Positions 33,374 to 42,343 of a stretch of DNA of 64,000 nt are shown here, piece by piece. The stretch lies in the NCBI RefSeq assembly GCF_003854275.1, contig NZ_QTQP01000015.1, positions 89,875-153,874 of the forward strand. Direction: 5' to 3'. How positions within the stretch are numbered: the stretch's first letter is position 1; each line of letters begins with the position of its first letter. Source of the DNA: Burkholderia sp. Bp8963 (lineage in GTDB: Bacteria > Pseudomonadota > Gammaproteobacteria > Burkholderiales > Burkholderiaceae). The translations under genes were made by a program, and so were the position numbers. The notes under the pieces were generated by a model. The model was not told where the DNA came from and ran no database searches. It worked only from the letters and a program-made list of their open reading frames with translations.

Positions 33374-34262
33374 CCTGATCACGCGCCTCGAAGAACGCCA
33401 GTATCTCGTCGATCAGGTCGACGGGCGCCTCTTCCGGAATGTAGTGCCCGCATTCGACCGCGCGGCCGCTGACGTCGCGCGCGACGCGCCGCCATTCGTC
33501 GAGCGGATCGAAGCAACGGCCGACGATCCCGTTCTGGCCCCACAGCACGCGCAGCGGGCACGCAACCTTGTTGCCGCGCTCGAGATCCTCGCGATCGTGC
33601 TCGAGATCGATCGTCGCCGACGCGCGATAGTCCTCACACATCGCATGCACGGCGCCCGGCTGCGCGAGCGCGGCGCGATACGCGTTCAGCGATTCGGGCG
33701 CGAACGGCGCAAGGCCCGCCGAGCGGTTGCCCATCACGCGCTCGATATACGCATCGGTGTTGCCGCCGATCAGCGTCTCCGGCAGCGGCTCGGGCTGGAT
33801 CAGGAAGAACCAGTGGAAGTACGCGGTCGCGAACGCGCGATCGGTCTTCTCGTACATCGCGAGCGTCGGCGCGATGTCGAGCAGCATCATCCGTTCGACC
33901 GCGTCGGCGTGATCGAGCGCGAGCCGGTGCGCGACGCGCGCGCCGCGATCGTGCGCGCACACGTAGAAGCGTTCGAAGCCGAACTGCCGCATCACCGCAA
34001 CCTGGTCGGCCGCCATCGCGCGCTTCGAATACGGCGTGTGCTGCGCATCGCTCTCGGGTTTGCCCGACGCGCCATAGCCGCGCAGGTCGGTCGCGATCAC
34101 CGTGAAATGATTCGCGAGCGTCGCGGCGACGCGATGCCAGATCATATGGGTTTGCGGATGGCCATGCAGCAGCAGAAGCGGCGGCCCCGCGCCTCCTTTG
34201 ACGCCGAAGATGTCGGTGTCCTGCACCGTTACGCGAAACGGTACGAATGCCTCAAACGACAT
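33366..34262 (-). CDS. Haloacetate (fluoroacetate-type) dehalogenase, alpha/beta hydrolase
   Basis: 298 residues. The active-site set of fluoroacetate dehalogenases is intact and spaced exactly as in the characterised Rhodopseudomonas enzyme with an offset of five: nucleophile Asp105, Arg106 and Arg109 in AHDRGARV; acid Asp129 in MLLDIAP; halide-binding His150-Trp151 in AYFHWFFLIQP; base His273 in VECGHYIPEE. A Tyr at 212 is near the third halide ligand position. DLRGYGASGKP and LLHGHPQTHMIWHR are also family segments. Predicted to hydrolyse C-halogen bonds of haloacetates, although some relatives are epoxide hydrolases. Single gene, converging with the Lrp-type gene. Confidence 0.88.
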   Translation of the reverse strand: MSFEAFVPFRVTVQDTDIFGVKGGAGPPLLLLHGHPQTHMIWHRVAATLANHFTVIATDLRGYGASGKPESDAQHTPYSKRAMAADQVAVMRQFGFERFYVCAHDRGARVAHRLALDHADAVERMMLLDIAPTLAMYEKTDRAFATAYFHWFFLIQPEPLPETLIGGNTDAYIERVMGNRSAGLAPFAPESLNAYRAALAQPGAVHAMCEDYRASATIDLEHDREDLERGNKVACPLRVLWGQNGIVGRCFDPLDEWRRVARDVSGRAVECGHYIPEEAPVDLIDEILAFFEARDQVA

Positions 34263-34570
34263 GGTGTGTTTCTCGTTGGATTGTTATAGGCGGCTATTGT
34301 AGGAGCGCGCTCGAAACCGCACAGCGACGTGGATACCCGAATTCGTAGAAAGAGAGCACTCACTCGATTGCGCGCGTTCGGCGTAATTTGATACGCTCGC
34401 ATGCAATCGCACGACCGTTCGTATTATTATGAAACGCCGCCCTTGCCCGGGCGGCGGCACCGGATACACTCGAAGCGCCGTTCGCGCGCCGCGCACGATC
34501 GCGATCTGCCTGGCATAAGACCGGCGTCAGCGCTGAAGCGCCACCGCCGGTCGACAAATGGAGACTTCAC
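34263..34570. other. Intergenic region between divergent dehalogenase and nitronate monooxygenase genes
   Basis: 308 bases with no recognised gene. It must hold promoters for both flanking genes. A GC-rich 7-bp hairpin (GCCGCCC, 6-base loop, GGGCGGC) lies at 34436-34455 without a T-run. No specific operator was identified. Confidence 0.5.
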
Positions 34571-35530
34571 ATGGCACTGCCCGCCGTCCTGCAGCAGCTG
34601 ACGCTGCCCGTCATCGCGTCGCCGATGTTCATCGTCAGCTACCCCGAACTCGTGCTCGCGCAATGCAAGGCGGGCATCGTCGGTTCGTTTCCCGCGCTGA
34701 ACGCGCGCCCGGCCGAAGTGCTCGACGAGTGGCTCACGCAGATCCAGACCGAACTCGCCGACCACAAGGCGAAGCATCCCGATGCGGTGATCGGCCCGAT
34801 CGCGGTCAACCAGATCGTCCACCAGTCGAACGCGCGGCTCGAGCACGACGTCCGCGTGTGCGTCGATCACAAGGTGCCGATCTTCATCACGAGCCTGCGC
34901 GCGCCCGCGCGCGAGATCGTCGATGCGGTGCATAGCTACGGCGGCATCGTGCTGCATGACGTGATCAACCTGCGTCACGCGCAAAAGGCGCTCGAAGCGG
35001 GTGTCGACGGGCTGATCCTCGTCGCGGCCGGCGCGGGCGGCCACGCGGGCACGACGTCGCCGTTCGCGCTCGTCGGCGAAGTGCGCAGGATGTTCGACGG
35101 CCCGATCGTGCTGTCCGGCGCGATCGCAAACGGCGGCTCGATCCTCGCCGCGCAAGCGATGGGCGCCGACCTCGCGTACATGGGCACGCGCTTCATCGCG
35201 ACGCAGGAAGCGCACGCGGTCGAGGACTACAAGCGCGCGATCCTCAGCGCGAAATCCGCCGACATCATCTATACGAACCTGTTCACCGGCGTGCACGGCA
35301 ACTACATCCGCGAGAGCATCGAGAAGGCCGGCCTCGATCCGGACGCGCTGCCGGAATCCGACAAGTCGAAGATGAATTTCGGCGGCGACAAGGCGAAGGC
35401 GTGGAAGGACATCTGGGGCGCGGGCCAGGCCGTCGGCCTGATGGACGACCTGCCGAGCGTCGGCGCGCTCGTCGCGCGCCTGAAGAGCGAATACGACGCC
35501 GCGAAGGCGCGGCTCGGCATCGCGCGCTGA
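34571..35530 (+). CDS. Nitronate monooxygenase-type flavin oxidoreductase
   Basis: 319 residues, FMN-dependent TIM-barrel enzyme (2-nitropropane dioxygenase/NMO family). Segments: LTLPVIASPMFIVSYPELVL at the start, HDVINLRHAQKALEAGVDG, the phosphate-binding LVAAGAGGHAGTTSPFALVG with the conserved His, and VLSGAIANGGSILAAQAMGA. GGAG lies eight bases before the ATG. Enzymes of this class oxidise alkyl nitronates or act as enoyl reductase-like flavoproteins; the substrate here is not known. Followed by a strong bidirectional terminator. Confidence 0.92.
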   Translation: MALPAVLQQLTLPVIASPMFIVSYPELVLAQCKAGIVGSFPALNARPAEVLDEWLTQIQTELADHKAKHPDAVIGPIAVNQIVHQSNARLEHDVRVCVDHKVPIFITSLRAPAREIVDAVHSYGGIVLHDVINLRHAQKALEAGVDGLILVAAGAGGHAGTTSPFALVGEVRRMFDGPIVLSGAIANGGSILAAQAMGADLAYMGTRFIATQEAHAVEDYKRAILSAKSADIIYTNLFTGVHGNYIRESIEKAGLDPDALPESDKSKMNFGGDKAKAWKDIWGAGQAVGLMDDLPSVGALVARLKSEYDAAKARLGIAR

Positions 35531-35590
35531 CGCACGCGCCGGTGGTGGCGGCCGGCGACGCGTCGCCGCCGCGCAATCGTCGGACAAAAC

Positions 35591-35624
35591 AAAAAGCGCG
35601 AACCGCAACGGTTCGCGCTTTTTT
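35591..35624. terminator. Bidirectional Rho-independent terminator
   Basis: Stem AAAAAGCGCGAACCG, loop CAA, CGGTTCGCGCTTTTT; A-run on the left and T-run on the right make it effective in both directions. It separates the rightward nitronate monooxygenase gene from the converging LysR gene. Confidence 0.95.
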
Positions 35625-35694
35625 CATGGCCCGCCCGAAACGTGGAGAAGCGCAGCGGAAAGCGCGACGGCGAAGTGCGGCGGGAAAGCGCGGC

Positions 35695-36657
35695 TCAGCC
35701 CGCGCGCTTGATCCGCGTGATCGGCAGCACGCGCAGGCGCGCCTCGATCGACGGGCACAGCGACTGGCCCTCGAACCGCGCGGCGAGGAAATCGACGAAC
35801 GAGCGCACTTTCGCCGACACGTGACGGCGGCTCGCGTAGACCGCGTAGATCGGCGCCTCGTGCGGCGGCACCGCGTCGAGCAGCACCGGTACGAGCCGGC
35901 CGGACTCGAGGTCGTCGCCGACCACTTCGGTGCCGAGCAGCGCGATGCCCGCCCCGGCGAGCACGGCGGCACGCAGGCCTTCGAGGTGGTTGACGATCAG
36001 GTTGCCGTTGAGCGTCACGCGCGACGCTGCTGCCGCATCGATCACCAGCGAATCGAGCATCGTCGAATGCGAATCGCGCCGCAGGTAGTTGTGGTGCGCG
36101 AGATCGGCGATCGTCTGCGGCGTGCCGCGCTTCTCGAGATACTCGGGCGACGCGACGAGCAGGATGTGCGCGGTCGCGATCTGCCGCGCGACGAGCGACG
36201 ACGACTTCAGCCCGCTCGGCGCTGCGCGTACCGCGACATCGTAGCCTTCCTCGATCAGGTCGACGACACGGTCCGACAGCGTCATGTCGACCGTCACATC
36301 CGGAAAACGGTCCGCGTAATCGGTCACCGCCTGCATCACGTGCCGCAACCCGAACGCGGACAGCGACGTCACGCGCAGCCGGCCCTGCGGCACGACGCTC
36401 GCCGCGCCGACCGCCTGCCCGGCTTCGTCGAGCTCGGACAACGCCTGCACCAGGCGCTCGTAGTATTCGCGCCCCGCTTCGGTCGGCGCGACGCGACGGG
36501 TCGTGCGATGCAGCAGGCGCGCACCGAGCTGCTGCTCGAGGTGCATCACATGCTTGCTCGCCATCGCCGCCGACATCTGCATGCGCTCCGCCGCGCCGAC
36601 GAAGCTGCCCACTTCGACGACGTAGCGAAACACATTCATGCTGACGAGGGTATCCAT
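35695..36657 (-). CDS. LysR-family transcriptional regulator
   Basis: 320 residues from ATG 36657; a TTG 15 bases earlier is in frame but less likely. N-terminal HTH: MNVFRYVVEVGSFVGAAERM then MSAAMASKHVMHLEQQLGAR and LLHRTTRRVAPTEAGREYYE. The effector domain follows (GRLRVTSLSAFGLRHVMQAV, GYDVAVRAAPSGL). It belongs to the common CrgA-like/DhcR subgroup of proteobacterial LysR proteins. The effector and targets are not evident; the gene lies downstream of a porin gene on the same strand, separated by a hairpin. Confidence 0.93.
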   Translation of the reverse strand: MDTLVSMNVFRYVVEVGSFVGAAERMQMSAAMASKHVMHLEQQLGARLLHRTTRRVAPTEAGREYYERLVQALSELDEAGQAVGAASVVPQGRLRVTSLSAFGLRHVMQAVTDYADRFPDVTVDMTLSDRVVDLIEEGYDVAVRAAPSGLKSSSLVARQIATAHILLVASPEYLEKRGTPQTIADLAHHNYLRRDSHSTMLDSLVIDAAAASRVTLNGNLIVNHLEGLRAAVLAGAGIALLGTEVVGDDLESGRLVPVLLDAVPPHEAPIYAVYASRRHVSAKVRSFVDFLAARFEGQSLCPSIEARLRVLPITRIKRAG

Positions 36658-36740
36658 CGAACTAGCCCGCAATTCCTGAGAATCGTGAAATTACGAGATA
36701 GGGTAGCAAAAGTGAGGAGAGGGAAAGGTCAACAATGGCA

Positions 36741-36768
36741 AAACGGCGCCGCAATTGGCGGCGCCGTT
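36741..36768 (-). terminator. GC-rich hairpin at the 3' end of the porin gene
   Basis: AACGGCGCCGC, 5-base loop, GCGGCGCCGTT: an 11-bp perfect stem. On the minus strand it is followed by TTT and a mixed stretch, a weak T-tract, so it is a probable terminator for the leftward porin transcript. Confidence 0.65.
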
Positions 36769-36827
36769 CAAGAAAACGAAACAGGGCGCGAAGCCAGAAC
36801 GGCTCGCGCGGCGGGATGCCCGCGGGG

Positions 36828-37904
36828 TCAGAACTTCGCGCGGACGCCCGCGCCGAACGTGTTGCCGTTCGACAGGCTGTTGATGTGGTCGTTCATGTAC
36901 GCGGCGTACACGTCGGTGCGCTTCGACAGCGGATAGTCGTAGCCGACTGCCCAGGTCTGGCGCGTCTGGTCCAGGCCACCCGCGTCACGCGAATATGCAT
37001 ACGACGCCATCGCGCTGCCCGCGCCGAGCGGCACCAGCACGCCGCCCTGCCCGGTGTTCACGTGCCAGCTGCCCGCGACCTGGTCATTCTTCGTATACAT
37101 GTATTGCGCGAACAGCTTCACGAGCTTCAGGTCGTAGGTCGCGCCGACCTGCGCGATGCCCTGGCTCTTCAGGCCCGTCACGAGCGAGCTGAGGTCGCGC
37201 GGGCCGTTGTTGAAGTTCACGTACTGGTACACGGCGGTCGCCGCGAACGGGCCGTTCGCATAGTTGAACTGAGCACTCCACTTCTTCGAACCGTTGTCGC
37301 CGGCCTGGTTGCCGAACGCGTACATCGCGCCGAAGTTGAAACCGCCGAATGCCGGCGACGTATACGACACCGCGTTGTTCCAGCCCGAATCGCCGACCGC
37401 GCCCTGGTCGCTCGGATAGGTCGGGAACGTGCCGAGGCCGAGGAACGTGTGATAGACCATCGGCGAGAACACGTACGAGTCGAAGAACGGGTTGAACAGG
37501 ATCGTCGACAGGAACAGGTGCGTCGTCAGGCGGCCGGCCGTCACGGTGCCGTACGGCGCACTGATGCCGACGTACGAATTGCGCGCGAAGAAGGTGTCGC
37601 CGTTGAAGCGGCCGAACTGGCCGTTCTGCGCGCGGAAGAAGCTTTCCAGCGTGAAGATCGCCTTGTAGCCGCCGCCGAGATCCTCGGCGCCGTGCATCCC
37701 CCAGTACGACGTCGACATCCCGCCGCCCGATACGCCCCATGCGCGGTCGCTGCCCGGGAATTTGGTCGCACCGACCCATTCGTCGACCTGCCCGTATAGC
37801 GACACGCTCGACTGCGCATGAACGGGTGCGGTGGCGGCGACGCAGGCGGTGGCCGCGACCAGCTTGACGGACGTGCGCGACGCACGGCGGGCGAGTGCTT
37901 TCAT
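36828..37904 (-). CDS. Gram-negative trimeric porin (OmpC/Omp32 type)
   Basis: 358-residue outer-membrane general porin. Signal peptide MKALARRASRTSVKLVAATA ending at VHAQSS. Mature start SSVSLYGQVDEWV is the usual first strand of Burkholderia porins; later segments include SYWGMHGAEDLGGGYKAIF, GRLTTHLFLS, WNNAVSYTSPAFGGFNFGAM and the terminal strand NTFGAGVRAKF ending in Phe. Sixteen strands expected. Transports small hydrophilic solutes. One of many such porins in the genus; substrate preference is not predictable. The 37905-38247 stretch upstream has no gene and should hold its promoter. Confidence 0.96.
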   Translation of the reverse strand: MKALARRASRTSVKLVAATACVAATAPVHAQSSVSLYGQVDEWVGATKFPGSDRAWGVSGGGMSTSYWGMHGAEDLGGGYKAIFTLESFFRAQNGQFGRFNGDTFFARNSYVGISAPYGTVTAGRLTTHLFLSTILFNPFFDSYVFSPMVYHTFLGLGTFPTYPSDQGAVGDSGWNNAVSYTSPAFGGFNFGAMYAFGNQAGDNGSKKWSAQFNYANGPFAATAVYQYVNFNNGPRDLSSLVTGLKSQGIAQVGATYDLKLVKLFAQYMYTKNDQVAGSWHVNTGQGGVLVPLGAGSAMASYAYSRDAGGLDQTRQTWAVGYDYPLSKRTDVYAAYMNDHINSLSNGNTFGAGVRAKF

Positions 37905-38247
37905 GGGTTCTCCAGGTATTGTCGAAAAGGAATCGTGCGGCGCTAGCGTTGTTATCGGAGCCGATGCTTGCGTCGTGTTGGGGCGCAGCCATCTTTACGG
38001 ATCATTTGTCCGGTCAAAATTGCATGCGCTTATTGCGGGTATAGCGGCGGCATTAACTTCGCACGGGTCATGCTTGGACTGGCGGGGCGCGACGGCCACA
38101 CGCGGACGGAGCGCGCAGCGGCGCGGCGGCGCTCATCGCGCGAGCCGGGCGCGAAAGATAGCGCAATGCGGTGGGAAAATCAGCGGAAATCTGGGCCCGA
38201 CTGTGGCGAAATTGCATCAGCCGGCGGGGGGCAGAACGCGGGCGCGC
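37905..38247. other. Intergenic region upstream of the porin gene
   Basis: 343 bases with no convincing gene; the left part is the porin 5' region and the right part is the 3' flank of the exported protein gene at 38248. No clear operator or terminator was identified. Confidence 0.5.
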
Positions 38248-38724
38248 TCAGTTTCGGTAGAACGGCGAGAAAAACGGCGAATGGGCAGGCTCTTCCTGCG
38301 ACCGCGGTGGCGGCAGCGGCCGGCCGCCGCGCTCCTCGTTGTAGCGCGCGACGTCGGCGCGGATCGAGCCCGCGCGCAGCGGCACGTTTCCGCCGCCGGG
38401 CGGACGCGGCACCTGACGCGCGTCGGCGCTGATCGGCCGGTACGGGCTCTGCGCGGCGTAGTGGCCGTACGACGGCGTCGGCCGCAGGCCCCAGCGGGCG
38501 CCGCCATAGCCGTTCACGCCGGCGCCGAAGCGCGCACCACCGCCTGCCTGCGGTACGCGGTGCCAGACCGGCGGGCCGCCGGACGGCTGACCGTACGCAC
38601 GCATGTCGCCGCCGCCGAAACCGTGTCCGCCGTGCGGGGGCTGCGCAAGCGCGAGCGGCACCAGGAGCGCGCCGAGCACGCCTGCCGCCCACCGTCCGAT
38701 CTTCCGTTTCACCCGTTCCGTCAT
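38248..38724 (-). CDS. Small exported Gly/Pro-rich protein of unknown function
   Basis: 158 residues. Signal peptide KIGRWAAGVLGALLVPLALA with cleavage before QPPHGG. The mature protein is rich in Gly, Pro, His and Arg (HGGHGFGGGDMRAYGQPSGG) and is probably unstructured in part; the last third (GSIRADVARYNEERGGRPLP) looks more conserved. No domain recognised. The codon usage and signal peptide support it as a real gene, and similar small exported proteins occur in related species by my recollection. No operon partner. Confidence 0.65.
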   Translation of the reverse strand: MTERVKRKIGRWAAGVLGALLVPLALAQPPHGGHGFGGGDMRAYGQPSGGPPVWHRVPQAGGGARFGAGVNGYGGARWGLRPTPSYGHYAAQSPYRPISADARQVPRPPGGGNVPLRAGSIRADVARYNEERGGRPLPPPRSQEEPAHSPFFSPFYRN

Positions 38725-39074
38725 CGTTCAATGCCTGGTTGCACTCGCGCGCCCGCCGGATAGGCGAGCCCGAGCCTTTCAGCAGTAATTTATGAGCGGG
38801 GCGAATTCGTGTCGAGCCAAAAAGTGTTAGGTCGCCGGCACCGGTGTAACACCATGTTACTGCTAGGTTTTTTCGCATAGGAGCCCGATGGCCGCAGAAC
38901 ATTCTTCTGCCAATTTCGTCATCCGGGCACGGTCCAGCACGGGCTCCGTCAGCATGCAACAGAATCATCAATCGATTCGCATAATGAATTTGTTTATTGA
39001 ATGACCAACCGGGACAATACGGGCTTCCGCACACGTACGCGGCATGCACTCCAGTCGCCCCGATCGAGACTCCG
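38725..39074. other. Intergenic region with a palindrome upstream of the SBF transporter
   Basis: 350 bases between divergent genes. It contains a perfect dyad GTAACA-CCA-TGTTAC at 38846-38860, a possible operator, and AT-rich stretches at 38840-38900 and 38970-39000 that may be promoter elements. No gene seen. Confidence 0.5.
38846..38860. promoter_or_regulatory. Candidate operator palindrome
   Basis: GTAACACCATGTTAC, six-base arms and a three-base centre, about 215 bases before the SBF transporter ATG and 120 before the exported-protein ATG on the other strand. The regulator is unknown. Confidence 0.35.
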
Positions 39075-40118
39075 ATGGCCCGCCCCCGTTTCCTCCCCGA
39101 CAACTTCACGCTCGCGCTCGTCGGCACCGTCGTGCTCGCGAGCCTCCTGCCCTGCCGCGGCGGCGCCGCCCATGCGTTCAACTGGGCGACCAACATCGCG
39201 GTCGGCCTGCTGTTCTTTCTGCATGGCGCAAAGCTGTCGCGCGAAGCCGTCGTCGCAGGCGCGACGCACTGGCGGCTGCACGCGGTCGTGCTGCTCAGCA
39301 CCTTCGCGCTGTTCCCGCTGCTCGGCCTCGCGCTGAAACCCGTGCTGCAGCCGCTCGTCACGCCGGCGCTGTACGCGGGCGTGCTGTTCCTCTGCACGCT
39401 GCCGTCGACGGTCCAGTCGTCGATCGCGTTCACATCGATCGCGAAAGGCAACGTGCCGGCGGCCGTCTGCTCGGCGTCGGCGTCGAGCCTGCTCGGCATC
39501 TTCGTCACGCCGGCGCTCGTCGGGCTGATGATCACGTCGCAGACGGGCGCGTCCGCGTCCCCGTGGAGCACGGTCGGCAGCATCGTCCTGCAGCTGCTCG
39601 TGCCGTTCATCGCCGGGCAGCTGCTGCGGCCCGCGATCGGCGGCTGGATCGATCGCAACCGCGGCGTGCTGCGCTTCGTCGACCAGGGCTCGATCCTGCT
39701 CGTCGTCTATGTCGCGTTCAGCGAGGCGGTCGACCAGGGCCTCTGGCACCAGATCCCGCCGCGCGCGCTCGCCGGGCTGCTCGCGGTGAACCTGCTGCTG
39801 CTCGCGATCGCGCTGCTGCTGACCGCGTTCGTCGCCAAGCGGCTCGGCTTCAACCGCGCCGACCAGATCACGATCATCTTCTGCGGCTCGAAGAAGAGTC
39901 TCGCCGCCGGCGTGCCGATGGCGAAGGTGATCTTTTCCGCGCACGCGGTCGGCGCGATCGTGCTGCCGCTGATGCTGTTCCACCAGATCCAGCTGATGGC
40001 CTGCGCGGCGCTCGCGCAGCGCTGGGGCGCGCGCGACCTGAGCGAATCGGGCGACGAAGGCGCCGCGCCGGGCGGGGTCGTGTCCGCACCCGGTGCGCTG
40101 AGCGCCGGCAAGCGCTGA
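39075..40118 (+). CDS. SBF-like (bile acid:sodium symporter family) transporter
   Basis: 347 residues from ATG 39075, which starts MARPRFLPDNFTLALVG; an earlier ATG would add a non-homologous tail. About ten transmembrane helices. Key segments: NIAVGLLFFLHGAKLSREA, LCTLPSTVQSSIAFTSIAKG and IIFCGSKKSLAAGVPMAKV, characteristic of the bacterial SBF-like (YfeH/Rch1-type) branch. The C-terminal 40 residues are Gly/Ala-rich and cytosolic. Substrate unknown; the family transports organic anions with sodium. Confidence 0.93.
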   Translation: MARPRFLPDNFTLALVGTVVLASLLPCRGGAAHAFNWATNIAVGLLFFLHGAKLSREAVVAGATHWRLHAVVLLSTFALFPLLGLALKPVLQPLVTPALYAGVLFLCTLPSTVQSSIAFTSIAKGNVPAAVCSASASSLLGIFVTPALVGLMITSQTGASASPWSTVGSIVLQLLVPFIAGQLLRPAIGGWIDRNRGVLRFVDQGSILLVVYVAFSEAVDQGLWHQIPPRALAGLLAVNLLLLAIALLLTAFVAKRLGFNRADQITIIFCGSKKSLAAGVPMAKVIFSAHAVGAIVLPLMLFHQIQLMACAALAQRWGARDLSESGDEGAAPGGVVSAPGALSAGKR

Positions 40119-40260
40119 CCCGCGCCGGGCGCCGGTGCGCACGGCGGCGCCCGCATGAAGCGATGCACCAGAATCGCGCATGGCTTCACGAAATCTTCAC
40201 TCAATTTTCCGTGAGCGGCGCCGTTAAGCTGGGCGTTCCATCGATTCGGCCGCGCCGCCC

Positions 40261-42111
40261 ATGCCCGCCCTCCCTGCCGCTCCCGATGCCGCCCCCGATG
40301 CCACGCGCACGTCGCGCCTGATCGCGGAGCGCGCGCTCGCCGCCGTGTTCCAGCCGATCGTCGACATCGGCTCGGGCACCGTCATCGGCTACGAGGGCCT
40401 GATCCGCGGCCCACGCGGCACCGACCTCGAGCTGCCGGCCGCGCTGTTCGCGCAGGCCGCGCGCGAAGGCGAGACCGTCGCGCTCGAGCACGCGGCCGCC
40501 GTCACCTGTCTCGACGCGTTCGCCGCGCTCGGCCTCGACGGCAAGCTGTTCCTCAACTTCAGCGCAGGCGCAATCCTGCAGCTCGCGCGCGAACGCGGGC
40601 GCGCCCGCGCGCTGCTCGGGCGCGCGCAGGTCGCCACCGAGCGCATCGTGATCGAGCTGACCGAGCAGAACGCGATGCCGGATCTCGCCCTCGTCGCGCC
40701 GGCCATCGCATCGCTGCGCGACGCGGGCATCCAGTTCGCGCTCGACGACTACGGGACCGCGAACGCCAGCATGAATCTGTGGCTGCGCCTGCGTCCCGAC
40801 GTCGTGAAGATCGACCGCTTCTTCATCCACGACATCGCGCTCGATCCGCTGAAGTTCGAAGCGGTGAAGGCGATGCAGCACTTCGCGCACGCGAGCGGCG
40901 CGAAGCTGATCGCGGAAGGCATCGAACACGAGCGCGACCTGATCGTCGTGCGCGACATGGGAATCTGCTGCGTGCAGGGCTTCCTGCTCGGCCGGCCGCA
41001 CGCACGGCCGTCGGCGGTCGTCGCGCCGGCCGCACGCGACGCGATTCGCGCGCCGCACATCGCGGTATTCCCCGGCGCGACGCGCGCGGCGCCGCAGGCC
41101 GGCACGATCGCGACGAAAATGCTCGTCGCCGCGCCGGCACTGCCGCGCAACGCGACCAGCAACGACGTGCTCGACCTGTTCAACCGGATGCCGGGGCTGC
41201 ACGCAGTCGCGCTCGTCGAGCACGAGCGGCCCCTGGCGCTGGTGAACCGCCGCGGCTTCATGGACCGCGTCGCGCTGCCGTACCACCGCGAGGTGTTCGG
41301 CAAGAAGCCGTGCCTGCAGTTCGCGAACGACGCGCCGCTGATGATCGAGAACACGACGACGGTCGAGCAGCTCGCGACGCTGCTCGCGAGCAACGACCAG
41401 CGCTATCTCGCGGACGGCTTCGTGATCACCGAGCACGGCCGCTACGTCGGGCTCGGCACCGGCGAGAGCCTCGTGCGCGCGGTGACCGAGATGCGGATCG
41501 AGGCCGCCCGCTATGCGAACCCGCTGACGTTCCTGCCCGGCAACATCCCGATCAGCGCACACATCGACCGGCTGCTCGAGCGCGACGCCGGGTTTTACGC
41601 GTGCTACGTCGACCTGAACCAGTTCAAGCCGTTCAACGACCAGTACGGCTACTGGCAGGGCGACGAGGTGCTGAAGTTCGCGGCGACCGTGCTGGCCGGC
41701 ATCTGCGATCCGCAGCGGGATTTCCTCGGCCACGTTGGCGGCGACGATTTCCTCGTGCTGTTCCAGAGCGAGGACTGGCAGGCGCGCGCAGTCGCCGCGA
41801 TGCAGCGCTTCAACGACGGCGCGCAGCGCTTCTATACGCAGGCCGACCAGCGCGCGGGCGGGCTGCGCGGCGAGGACCGGCAGGGCAACCCGGCGTTCTT
41901 CGGCTTCGTGACGATGGCGATCGGCGCGGTCGGCGTGCCGGCGGGCGCGCACCGCGCGATGCGCTACGGCAGCGACGAGATCGCGTCGGTCGCGGCGCTC
42001 GCGAAGCGGCGCGCGAAGCAGCAGCCCGACGGGCTCGCGCTCGTCAATCTCGACGCCGGCCGAGCCGCGCTGCTCGCGCGCGGCGAGCCGCCGCACGCGA
42101 ACGCGGGCTGA
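40261..42111 (+). CDS. EAL-CBS-GGDEF cyclic-di-GMP protein, probable phosphodiesterase
   Basis: 616 residues in three parts. EAL domain (about 17-260): YEGLIRGP carries the EGL form of the motif, metal Glu in IVIELTEQNA, and FALDDYGTANASM and KIDRFFI, AEGIEHE follow, so metal and substrate residues are present. A CBS pair occupies about 290-420. The C-terminal GGDEF domain (about 440-580) has GGDDF at the signature, one residue off consensus, so cyclase activity is doubtful. No membrane segment. It likely degrades c-di-GMP under control of a CBS ligand such as an adenosine nucleotide. Starts 142 bases after the SBF gene. Confidence 0.92.
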   Translation: MPALPAAPDAAPDATRTSRLIAERALAAVFQPIVDIGSGTVIGYEGLIRGPRGTDLELPAALFAQAAREGETVALEHAAAVTCLDAFAALGLDGKLFLNFSAGAILQLARERGRARALLGRAQVATERIVIELTEQNAMPDLALVAPAIASLRDAGIQFALDDYGTANASMNLWLRLRPDVVKIDRFFIHDIALDPLKFEAVKAMQHFAHASGAKLIAEGIEHERDLIVVRDMGICCVQGFLLGRPHARPSAVVAPAARDAIRAPHIAVFPGATRAAPQAGTIATKMLVAAPALPRNATSNDVLDLFNRMPGLHAVALVEHERPLALVNRRGFMDRVALPYHREVFGKKPCLQFANDAPLMIENTTTVEQLATLLASNDQRYLADGFVITEHGRYVGLGTGESLVRAVTEMRIEAARYANPLTFLPGNIPISAHIDRLLERDAGFYACYVDLNQFKPFNDQYGYWQGDEVLKFAATVLAGICDPQRDFLGHVGGDDFLVLFQSEDWQARAVAAMQRFNDGAQRFYTQADQRAGGLRGEDRQGNPAFFGFVTMAIGAVGVPAGAHRAMRYGSDEIASVAALAKRRAKQQPDGLALVNLDAGRAALLARGEPPHANAG

Positions 42112-42244
42112 CCGGGCTCGCGCCGGTCGCGGTCGGCCGGCGAAGGGGATCGCCGCGCGCGTTGATCGCGTTGATCACCTTGCCCTTTTTGTCACCTGTT
42201 TAGTATTTTTAGTAAAAGCCAGCACGCAGATTAGTGCTTTAAAT

Positions 42245-42278
42245 CCGGGTATTTACGGAGCACGCCCGGGTATACGGA
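42245..42278 (+). promoter_or_regulatory. 21-base-spaced direct repeats upstream of the LacI-type gene
   Basis: CCGGGTAT at 42245-42252 and again at 42266-42273, each followed by a TACGGA element. The 21-base phase is two helical turns, putting both on the same face. They lie 70-100 bases before the LacI-family ATG, with a TATACA -10-like box at 42302-42307 between. Candidate operator for autoregulation. Confidence 0.4.
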
Positions 42279-42343
42279 ACGAATTTCGCGATGCGTTTTA
42301 CTATACAATCGCTTTCACCCTAAACAAATCCGGATCCCGAACG

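Noticed and set aside
34436..34455. Hairpin before the nitronate monooxygenase gene as a terminator or riboswitch
   Set aside because: Only seven base pairs and no T-run; no riboswitch family matches.
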